DNA of 7,290 nucleotides, taken from NCBI GenBank assembly GCA_003167475.1, contig PMTB01000230.1:6360-13649 (forward strand). The letters are read 5' to 3'. Shown here in pieces: positions 1 to 5,078 of the stretch. The notes under the pieces were generated by a model, which saw nothing but the letters and a program-made list of their open reading frames with translations, had not been told where the DNA came from and searched no databases. The position numbers were made by a program, and so were the translations under genes. This DNA comes from a candidate division FCPU426 bacterium (GTDB taxonomy: Bacteria > Oederibacteriota > PGYV01 > Palsa-1178). Each line of letters opens with the position of its first letter. The stretch's first letter is position 1.

Positions 1-187
1 CTTCCATATTCAAAGTCGCCTTGATCATTGTGATGCCGGTCTTGGCGCAAAGCCCTGCGTATGATTTATTGTCAATGCTCGCTATGGAAATTGTCACCTG
101 ATGGCCGTTTGCTTTTAATCCGGCGCCAAGGGCTATCATGGGCCTTATGTCGCCGTCAGTGCCCCAAACCTGCATTCCGATTTTCAC
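1..187 (-). CDS. Glycosyltransferase, UGT/GT28-like, N-terminal part only
   Basis: Reading the minus strand from a GTG at 187 gives 62 codons open to the left edge, starting VKIGMQVWGTDGDIRPMIAL and continuing with AAGLK-like and NGHQVTI segments. The glycine-rich first loop (GTDGD, residues 9-13) followed by IRP and then GHxVT is the typical N-terminus of GT-B glycosyltransferases of the UGT/GT28 type (sterol or macrolide glucosyltransferase-like), which normally run about 400 residues. These enzymes move a sugar from a nucleotide-sugar donor to a lipid or small-molecule acceptor; the donor-binding C-terminal half is outside the window, so substrate cannot be judged. The GTG at 187 is chosen because a GGGG run (197-200) sits 9 bases upstream; another in-frame GTG at 196 is possible. 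The gene is divergent from the LOG-family gene. Confidence 0.72.
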   Translation of the reverse strand, partial: MKIGMQVWGTDGDIRPMIALGAGLKANGHQVTISIASIDNKSYAGLCAKTGITMIKATLNME

Positions 188-233
188 AAAAAACACCCCG
201 TCTGTAATTAATGCGCAGTTTATAACAGCTGTA

Positions 234-262
234 ATTATACTATAAAAACATGGAAAAGATAA
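234..262 (-). promoter_or_regulatory. Possible promoter of the leftward glycosyltransferase gene
   Basis: On the minus strand a perfect TATAAT lies at 239-234. The region about 17 bases upstream (TTATCT, 262-257) is only a weak -35. A start near 227 would give a leader of about 40 bases before the GTG at 187. An 8-base palindrome ACAGCTGT (225-232) sits at the expected transcription start, and CTGTAATTA occurs twice, at 202-210 and 229-237, so a regulator could bind here. Confidence 0.4.
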
Positions 263-285
263 TGGTTTTTATTGTCATTTACCCC

Positions 286-313
286 TTGACGGTTTTAGTA
301 TTGCTGATAAAAT
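286..313 (+). promoter_or_regulatory. Sigma70-like promoter of the LOG-family gene
   Basis: TTGACG (286-291) and TAAAAT (308-313) are separated by 16 bases; each matches the sigma70 consensus at five of six positions. The leader to the ATG at 342 is about 20 bases and carries the ribosome binding site AGAGGTG (331-337), spaced 4 bases from the start. Confidence 0.6.
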
Positions 314-341
314 TACCACAACCAAACTAAAGAGGTGTTTT

Positions 342-908
342 ATGAATGTTTGCGTGTTTTGTTCGTCGTCAGACGCGGTTGCCAAAAAGTATTTCCTGGC
401 GGCCTGCAGGCTCGGTAAGGAAATGGTGAAGAGCGGTTGCGGCCTTGTTTATGGAGGGGCCAACAGGGGGCTCATGAGGGAGATCGCGGATTCGGTGCTT
501 GCCGGAGGCGGTAAGGTCATAGGCGTCATCCCAAAGGCCCTGCATGATTACGGAATATCCAAAAAAGGCCTGGACGAACTTATCATCACGGACGACCTGC
601 GGAACAGGAAAAGCGTCATGGAAAAGCTCTCTGAAGCTTTTATTTTTCTTCCGGGCGGCATAGGCACCCTTGAGGAAGCCATGGAAATACTCACCTTAAA
701 GCAGCTTCATTACCATGAAAAACCGCTGGTATTCCTGAACACAGGCGGTTTTTACGGAAAGCTCATGTCTGTTTTTAAAATGATGATAAAGGAAAAATTC
801 ATAAAAAAAGACCTTTGTAAAATGTTTTATATTGCCAGGGATGAAAAAGACGCGGTACGCTACATAAAGCGTTACAAGCCGGTAAAAACAGGCGGGAAAT
901 GGTTTTAA
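342..908 (+). CDS. LOG-family nucleoside 5'-monophosphate phosphoribohydrolase
   Basis: The 188-residue product has the Rossmann-like LOG (TIGR00730, 'lysine decarboxylase-like') layout at its usual length. It opens with NVCVFCSSSD, has a nucleotide-binding segment VYGGANRGLM (36-45), IGVIP (60-64), RNRKSVM (87-93, holding the conserved Arg/Lys) and the signature PGGIGTLEE (104-112) with the catalytic-type Glu at 112. Family members cleave the N-glycosidic bond of nucleoside monophosphates, releasing ribose 5-phosphate and a free base; in plants and some bacteria this activates cytokinins, and in other bacteria the role is probably nucleotide salvage or clean-up. The old lysine-decarboxylase label is a misannotation. 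Two positions depart from the usual YGGGxxGLMG: Ala replaces the third Gly and Arg follows GLM. The gene has its own promoter and its stop codon lies inside a stem-loop repeat, so it is probably monocistronic. Exact substrate is not predictable. Confidence 0.88.
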   Translation: MNVCVFCSSSDAVAKKYFLAACRLGKEMVKSGCGLVYGGANRGLMREIADSVLAGGGKVIGVIPKALHDYGISKKGLDELIITDDLRNRKSVMEKLSEAFIFLPGGIGTLEEAMEILTLKQLHYHEKPLVFLNTGGFYGKLMSVFKMMIKEKFIKKDLCKMFYIARDEKDAVRYIKRYKPVKTGGKWF

Positions 909-956
909 ACCCTTAAAATCGCTCTTAGGTCTGAATTGCGATTTTAAGGGTTTAAA
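904..956 (+). repeat. Stem-loop repeat copy 1, overlapping the LOG stop codon
   Basis: A perfect 19-base inverted repeat (904-922 with 938-956) encloses a 15-base loop (923-937). The TAA stop at 906-908 lies in the left arm. The inner stem TTAAAATCGC and 11 of 15 loop bases recur in the element at 3997-4037, which is placed the same way just after another gene's stop. As RNA it would fold strongly and may end or stabilise the transcript, but there is no clean U-tract after the stem, so a standard terminator is not assured. The right arm overlaps the weak -35 region of the dinB promoter. Confidence 0.75.
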
Positions 957-972
957 TGTAACAATCTATAAT
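944..972 (+). promoter_or_regulatory. Probable dinB promoter with perfect -10
   Basis: A perfect TATAAT lies at 967-972. The hexamer 17 bases upstream, TTAAGG (944-949), matches the -35 consensus only at three positions and is part of the right arm of the preceding stem-loop. No LexA box of the Escherichia type (CTGT-N8-ACAG) or Gram-positive type (GAAC-N4-GTTC) is visible around it. Confidence 0.5.
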
Positions 973-993
973 AAAAGGCGGGTATATTAAAAA

Positions 994-1047
994 ATGAATT
1001 TGACACCTTTTCAAAATTGCAAAAACAGATTCCGAATGCAATTTTGA
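994..1047 (+). CDS. Possible 17-codon leader frame coupled to dinB
   Basis: ATG at 994 opens a frame encoding MNLTPFQNCKNRFRMQF, ending at TGA 1045-1047. A Shine-Dalgarno-like AAGGCGGG (975-982) lies 11 bases upstream. Its stop overlaps the TTG at 1044-1046 that best fits the dinB start, giving the TTGA arrangement typical of translational coupling. The peptide resembles nothing recognisable; if the frame is used, its role would be to bring ribosomes to dinB, which otherwise lacks a good ribosome binding site. It could equally be chance. Confidence 0.3.
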   Translation: MNLTPFQNCKNRFRMQF

Positions 1048-2108
1048 AGAAGATAATTCACGTGGATATGGACGCGTTTTACGCGTCTGTGGAACAGCGT
1101 GACAATTCCGCCTTAAGAGGCAAACCGGTCATAGTCGGCGGCACGGCCTTAGAGCGCGGAGTGGTCGCGGCCTGCTCTTACGAAGCCAGGAAATTCGGCA
1201 TACATTCGGCCATGTCAACGGCAAAGGCCATGCTTTTGTGCCCGGAATGCGTCCTGGTACACCCGGATTTTAAAAAATATGAGAAAGCCTCCTCCGTAAT
1301 AAATAAAATATTCCACGAATACACGAACCTGGTGGAGCCCCTGTCGCTTGATGAGGCGTACCTTGACGTCACGGATAATTTTTTGGAGATAAAGTCAGCC
1401 ACGGTCATTGCCGGGCAGATAAAGGAAAAGATATATGAACAGACCTCTCTCACCGCGTCCGCCGGGGTATCTTACTGCAAGTTCCTGGCCAAAATAGCCT
1501 CGGGGTTTAAAAAACCCGACGGACTCACCGTGGTTACCCCGGATAAAGCGGCTGATTTTATTGCAAAACTTCCCATAGGGTCGTTTCACGGCGTTGGCAA
1601 GGTGACTGAAAAACACATGCACTCTCTGGGTATTTATACCGGCGCGGACCTTAAGAAAAAAACCCTTGCCGAGCTTGAGGAGAATTTCGGGAAGTCAGGG
1701 TCATGGTTTTATGACCTGGCCCGCGGCATTGACGAAACGCCCGTGGAGCCCAACTGGATAAGGAAATCAGCGGGCCGCGAAACCACCCTGGCCACCGACA
1801 TAACGGATATGGGAAAGATCCGGGGGATACTTGAAGAGCTGTGTTTTGATGTTGAAAAGGACTTAAAAAGCGAGGGCAAAAAGGGAAGGACGATCACATT
1901 AAAAGTAAAGTACCATGATTTTAAGCAGATAACAAGGAGCATAACCATAGAGAGGCAGGTCCAGGCGGGCGCCACAATAAATAAATATGTACAGGAATTG
2001 CTGTCAAAAACAGAAGCGGGGAAGAAAAAGATAAGGTTGCTGGGTGTATCAATGCACGGGTTTGAGGAGGCAAAGAAAAAGCCCGGCCAGATGAAGTTTG
2101 GGTTTTAA
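1044..2108 (+). CDS. dinB: DNA polymerase IV (Y-family translesion polymerase)
   Basis: A complete Y-family polymerase that copies past damaged template bases with low fidelity. Started at TTG 1044 it is 354 residues (Escherichia coli DinB is 351) and the active-site residues fall on the E. coli numbers: D8 in IIHVDMDAFYASVE, tyrosine at the steric-gate position 13, and D103/E104 in SLDEAYLD. The palm/fingers region is followed by AGVSYCKFLAKIAS, a helix-hairpin-helix thumb segment (GSFHGVGKVTEKHMHSLG), and the little finger with GRETTL and ITLKVKYHDFKQITRS. The C-terminus QMKFGF matches a QxxLxF-type beta-clamp-binding peptide, placed as QLVLGL is in E. coli. The frame is open back to a TTG at 1017, which would add nine residues, but neither TTG has a clear ribosome binding site; 1044 is preferred on family numbering and on overlap with an upstream leader frame. 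No SOS box is visible. Confidence 0.93.
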   Translation: MKKIIHVDMDAFYASVEQRDNSALRGKPVIVGGTALERGVVAACSYEARKFGIHSAMSTAKAMLLCPECVLVHPDFKKYEKASSVINKIFHEYTNLVEPLSLDEAYLDVTDNFLEIKSATVIAGQIKEKIYEQTSLTASAGVSYCKFLAKIASGFKKPDGLTVVTPDKAADFIAKLPIGSFHGVGKVTEKHMHSLGIYTGADLKKKTLAELEENFGKSGSWFYDLARGIDETPVEPNWIRKSAGRETTLATDITDMGKIRGILEELCFDVEKDLKSEGKKGRTITLKVKYHDFKQITRSITIERQVQAGATINKYVQELLSKTEAGKKKIRLLGVSMHGFEEAKKKPGQMKFGF

Positions 2109-2120
2109 TATTTATAGAAC

Positions 2121-2148
2121 TTGAAAAACGGGGCAGCAGTGGTATAAT
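2121..2148 (+). promoter_or_regulatory. Strong sigma70-like promoter of the chemoreceptor gene
   Basis: TTGAAA (2121-2126) and a perfect TATAAT (2143-2148) are 16 bases apart, just after the dinB stop at 2108. The receptor is therefore probably transcribed on its own, with a leader of about 40 bases. This is the housekeeping type of promoter, not the sigma28 type common for chemotaxis genes. Confidence 0.65.
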
Positions 2149-2193
2149 ATAATACATAAGGCAAATATGGCATTATAAAACCTGGAGGCGATT

Positions 2194-3993
2194 TTGAAAA
2201 AGAAATTGGTGCTTAATATAGGCGCAAAAGTCGCTTTGATAGTGCTGCTTGGCGTCACCTCCCTGAGCCTTACATCTTATTTTTTCATATCCGGCAGTTT
2301 TGAAAAACTCATAAAGAAAAACTTTGTCGAGAAAATAGCCGTTCTCGCCGAGACTTCCGCGCTCATGTGCGAAAAATATGTGGTGCAGGCGGTCGAATTC
2401 ACCCCCACAAGGCAAAACAAGACAGGGCCTTCCAATGAAACTGTAAAAAACCTCCTCGAAGCCGCTGCCACCAGCGGCAATGTGCTTTTCGCTGCGCTGA
2501 AGATAAATAACAAGGCCGTTGTGAAGATAAACGCCAGCGGGTCCGACGCTTTCGATCTTCCAGTGCCGAAAAAATCAACCGAGAATCTCCGCGGGAACCC
2601 GATCGCGGAGATCACCATCGACAATGTAAAAGGCAAGGAAATAAGGGTGCCTATCACTTACATGAGAAAAGAAGTTGCCGAGGTCATACTCGGTTATGAC
2701 GAGATCGCTCTTTACGCCGAAATAACAAAGGCCAAGACAGCCGCCCTGCTCATCAGCATCATAGGTTCGCTTATTGTGGCTGCCATACTCATTATATTTA
2801 TATACATAAGTATCATCAACCCGGTGAAGAAAATGTCGGTGGCGGCGTCCATGATAGCCAGCGGCAGGATGGGCGGGAAGATAAAGGCGCATGCTTCAAG
2901 TGACGAGATAGGGGTGCTGAGCAGGAGTTTTAACGATATGACGGATTACCTGACCGGGATAATGGAAACCTCGGCCGAAATATCCGAGGGCGGCGTACCC
3001 AGGACATTCACCCCGCGCTCCGACAAGGATGAAATCGGTATAGTTTTTAAAAACATGATAAACTATATACAGCTTATCTCGGAGACACTTGAGAAGGTGT
3101 CCAAAGGCGACATTTCATTCCACTATAACGCCAAATCAGACCGCGATGTTTTGGGGAAATCCATTGAAGACATGCTTAATGGCTTGAGAAAACTTGTATC
3201 CGGAGTTAAAAATTCCTCGGAAGAGGTCGCCTCGGCGGCCGAAAGCCTTACGCAGATCGCGGAGCAAAGCAGGGAAACCATAGTGCAGCTGTCCGAAACA
3301 GTGACAAATATATCCAAGGCCACCGGCGAGTCCGCGGGTAATTCCCAGGCCGCCAGCAAATCCAGCCATGCCGCGTATGATGCCGCCAGGGTGGGGCAGA
3401 AATCCATGGCCGAACTGCTGGAAAAAATGCAGAAGCTAAAAACCAACCTGGAAACCTCAACGGCGAAAATGCGCAAGCTGGAGGACCATTCCGACGAGAT
3501 AAAGAACATGGTGGAGATAATCAAAAGCATAGCGGACGAAACAAAGCTCCTTTCCCTGAACGCGGCTATCGAAGCGGCCAGGGCGGGGCAGAGCGGCATG
3601 GGTTTCGCGGTAGTGGCCGAGGAGATCAAGAAGCTTTCCGACCTGAGCACGGAACAGGTAAAAAAGATAAGCGTAAGGATAAAGGAAGTCAGGGACGATA
3701 TTTCCGAGACGGTCAGGATATCCTCCGACGAAGCCGAGGAGATAACGGACAGTTCCACGCTTACCGAACAGGCAAATGAGGAATTCATAAAGATAGTCAC
3801 GTCCATAGACGAAACCACGGCCCAGGTCGAGGGTATTGCGGCGACAGGCGAGGAAATAGCGGCTTCGTCAGAGCAGGCAGCGGCCTCATCCGAGGAACAG
3901 TCGTCATCCATGCAGGAACTCGCGGCCTCGGCCGAGGAACTTTCAAACACGGCAAGAAGCATGAAGGAAGCCACGGATAAATTCAAGGTCTAA
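2194..3993 (+). CDS. Methyl-accepting chemotaxis protein with tandem HAMP units
   Basis: A 599-residue inner-membrane chemoreceptor that would sense a ligand outside the membrane and control CheA through CheW. Start TTG at 2194 is set by GGAGG (2184-2188), 5 bases upstream. Transmembrane segment 1 is about residues 11-33; the extracytoplasmic part (34-182) ends in VAEVILGYDEIALYAEI, the usual close of a single Cache-like domain; transmembrane segment 2 is about 183-208. HAMP follows from P210 with DEIG at 237-240, then two more HAMP-like units with DEIG at 279-282 and DVLG at 318-321, spaced 42 and 39 residues. The signalling domain covers about 335-599, with the hairpin tip LLSLNAAIEAARAG (452-465) and GMGFAVVAEEIKKLS close to canonical. 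Glu/Ala/Ser-rich stretches near 550-580 look like methylation helices. There is no C-terminal NWETF-type CheR tether (it ends KFKV). No che genes are in the window; the ligand is unknown. Confidence 0.93.
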   Translation: MKKKLVLNIGAKVALIVLLGVTSLSLTSYFFISGSFEKLIKKNFVEKIAVLAETSALMCEKYVVQAVEFTPTRQNKTGPSNETVKNLLEAAATSGNVLFAALKINNKAVVKINASGSDAFDLPVPKKSTENLRGNPIAEITIDNVKGKEIRVPITYMRKEVAEVILGYDEIALYAEITKAKTAALLISIIGSLIVAAILIIFIYISIINPVKKMSVAASMIASGRMGGKIKAHASSDEIGVLSRSFNDMTDYLTGIMETSAEISEGGVPRTFTPRSDKDEIGIVFKNMINYIQLISETLEKVSKGDISFHYNAKSDRDVLGKSIEDMLNGLRKLVSGVKNSSEEVASAAESLTQIAEQSRETIVQLSETVTNISKATGESAGNSQAASKSSHAAYDAARVGQKSMAELLEKMQKLKTNLETSTAKMRKLEDHSDEIKNMVEIIKSIADETKLLSLNAAIEAARAGQSGMGFAVVAEEIKKLSDLSTEQVKKISVRIKEVRDDISETVRISSDEAEEITDSSTLTEQANEEFIKIVTSIDETTAQVEGIAATGEEIAASSEQAAASSEEQSSSMQELAASAEELSNTARSMKEATDKFKV

Positions 3994-3996
3994 AAC

Positions 3997-4037
3997 ACTT
4001 TAAAATCGCTTTGAGGCCTGTATTGCGGTTTTAAAGT
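3997..4037 (+). repeat. Stem-loop repeat copy 2, after the chemoreceptor
   Basis: A 13-pair stem (3997-4009 with 4025-4037, one G-U pair) closes a 15-base loop (4010-4024), starting 4 bases after the chemoreceptor stop. It shares the inner stem TTAAAATCGC, the loop length and 11 of 15 loop bases with the element at 904-956. At two outer positions C-G pairs of copy 1 are replaced by T-A or A-T pairs here, so pairing is kept while sequence changes. A CTTTTAATTT stretch follows (4038-4047), which could act as a weak U-tract, so it may also terminate the receptor transcript. Confidence 0.7.
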
Positions 4038-4092
4038 CTTTTAATTTAAAAACATAACATTATCAATATACAAAAATTAAAGGAGAAACAGC

Positions 4093-4368
4093 ATGAAACA
4101 CTCGGCTTATTTTGACGGGAAAGTACAGAGCCTCGGAATTAATACCGCGAAAGGCTACGCTACGGTCGGAGTTATGGAAAGCGGAAAGTATACTTTTTCA
4201 ACCGCAAAAGAAGAGACCATGATTATCACGGAGGGAACGCTAAAAGCAAAACTCCCCGGTAAAGAGTGGGCCGTATTTAACAATGGCGCAAGATTCATAG
4301 TGGCTCCAAACTCGTCTTTTGATGTTGAAGCAGCCGGCGAGGTAGCCTATATTTGTTACTATAAATAA
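4093..4368 (+). CDS. ppnP: Pyrimidine/purine nucleoside phosphorylase PpnP
   Basis: This 91-residue protein is the full length of the YaiE/PpnP (formerly DUF1255) family, a small single-domain cupin. Landmarks shared with the E. coli protein are YFDGKVQSLG near the N-terminus, GVMESGKYTFSTA (26-38), the ITEGTLKAKLPG turn (45-56), and the C-terminal AYICYY. The family splits a broad range of nucleosides with phosphate into free base and ribose 1-phosphate, in the cytoplasm, feeding nucleoside salvage. The ATG at 4093 has a good ribosome binding site, AAGGAG (4080-4085), 7 bases upstream. The gene lies 99 bases after the chemoreceptor with a stem-loop between; I see no convincing promoter in that gap, so it may depend on read-through or on a weak AT-rich promoter. 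Confidence 0.9.
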   Translation: MKHSAYFDGKVQSLGINTAKGYATVGVMESGKYTFSTAKEETMIITEGTLKAKLPGKEWAVFNNGARFIVAPNSSFDVEAAGEVAYICYYK

Positions 4369-4394
4369 TAAGATTAATAAATTCCGCGGCCCTC

Positions 4395-4478
4395 AAAAAC
4401 ACAGAGATTGCCAGCCCGCTTTGCCCGGGACTTGATAAAACATGAAAGAAATTTAAAATTCCCCTGTGTTTTAACAGG
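4395..4478 (+). other. Gap after ppnP with alternative weak pairings
   Basis: The 210-base gap 4369-4578 contains no gene. In it AAAACACAG (4396-4404) can pair with CTGTGTTTT (4464-4472) across 59 bases, while part of the latter can instead form the small hairpin CCTGT/ACAGG (4463-4467 with 4474-4478). No U-tract follows, so it is not a clear terminator; it lies upstream of the next promoter and so belongs to the ppnP 3' region. Function unknown, and the pairings are weak enough to be chance. Confidence 0.25.
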
Positions 4479-4510
4479 AAAACCAGTTGTTTTCGGACTT
4501 ATTTATTAAA

Positions 4511-4539
4511 TTGACAAAGCTAAAAATAGGGTATAAAAT
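4511..4539 (+). promoter_or_regulatory. Near-consensus promoter of the cNMP-binding gene
   Basis: A perfect TTGACA (4511-4516) is followed after 17 bases by TAAAAT (4534-4539); an overlapping TATAAA lies at 4532-4537. This is the best sigma70-type promoter in the window and gives a leader of about 30 bases to the ATG at 4579, with AGAGGTG (4568-4574) as ribosome binding site, the same sequence as that of the LOG gene. Confidence 0.7.
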
Positions 4540-4578
4540 GTTATTTGTTGCGGAAAATTAAAAATAAAGAGGTGCTTC

Positions 4579-4986
4579 ATGGCAGATGATTTTTCAAGGT
4601 TAAGGTCGGCCCTCCAAAAAGTTGATTTCTTTTATTCTTTGAATATAATGGACCTTGATTCGCTTATAAAAGCCCTCAAGAAAAGGAAGGTAAAAAGGGG
4701 CGATGTCATTATCAAACAGGGAGAGATAGGCGATAAATTTTACCTTATAAGCGAAGGCGCGTTCGGCGTTTATATAAAGGATAAGAAAGTCGCCGAGCTT
4801 TCCGACGGGCAGTTTTTCGGGGAAATGGCGCTCATTACGGACCTGCCAAGGACAGCCACGGTAACGGCGCTTGACGACGGCGGGCTTTTCATACTTTACA
4901 AAAGGGACTTCAAAAAAATACTTTTATCCAATCCGAAAATTGCCGCGATCATCAATGACGCCCTGTCAAAGAGAAGGGCGCGCTAA
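4579..4986 (+). CDS. Stand-alone cyclic nucleotide-binding domain protein
   Basis: The 135-residue protein is essentially one cyclic nucleotide-binding domain (PF00027 type) with a helical N-terminal lead-in (1-38) and a basic tail ending KRRAR. The beta-roll landmarks are KRGDVIIKQGEIGDKFYLI (39-57), GAFGVY, and the phosphate-binding cassette FGEMAL at 80-85 plus PRTATV at 90-95. E82 and R91 are the residues that in this family contact the ribose 2'-OH and the cyclic phosphate, so ligand binding looks intact. Thr after the Arg occurs in cGMP-binding eukaryotic proteins but is also common in bacterial ones, so cAMP versus cGMP cannot be called. There is no DNA-binding helix-turn-helix, kinase or membrane part, so it is not a CRP/FNR regulator; it must act through a partner. 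The next gene, 92 bases downstream on the same strand, is the obvious candidate. Confidence 0.88.
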   Translation: MADDFSRLRSALQKVDFFYSLNIMDLDSLIKALKKRKVKRGDVIIKQGEIGDKFYLISEGAFGVYIKDKKVAELSDGQFFGEMALITDLPRTATVTALDDGGLFILYKRDFKKILLSNPKIAAIINDALSKRRAR

Positions 4987-5078
4987 AAGAAAATCAGAGA
5001 AGAAAAATGATAAAATCAGGATTAAAAACCGCAGTTTCACAATATAAAATTATATTCTGACTAAAATGGAAGGGGCAG

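Noticed and set aside
202..218. LexA-type SOS box (CTGT followed about 8 bases later by a CAG)
   Set aside because: The spacing and second half (CTGT-N8-CGCA) do not match CTGT-N8-ACAG, and it lies upstream of the LOG gene, not dinB.
3123..3986. Long open frame of 287 codons on the minus strand
   Set aside because: It lies entirely inside the chemoreceptor gene and reads as Ser/Ala-rich low-complexity sequence, the expected mirror of a GC-biased Ala/Glu/Ser coiled coil. The plus-strand frame has clear family motifs.
5041..5056. Promoter in the gap before the 597-residue gene (TATAAA and TATATT)
   Set aside because: The -10-like hexamers have no acceptable -35 at proper spacing and the region is simply AT-rich; noted as possible but not listed.
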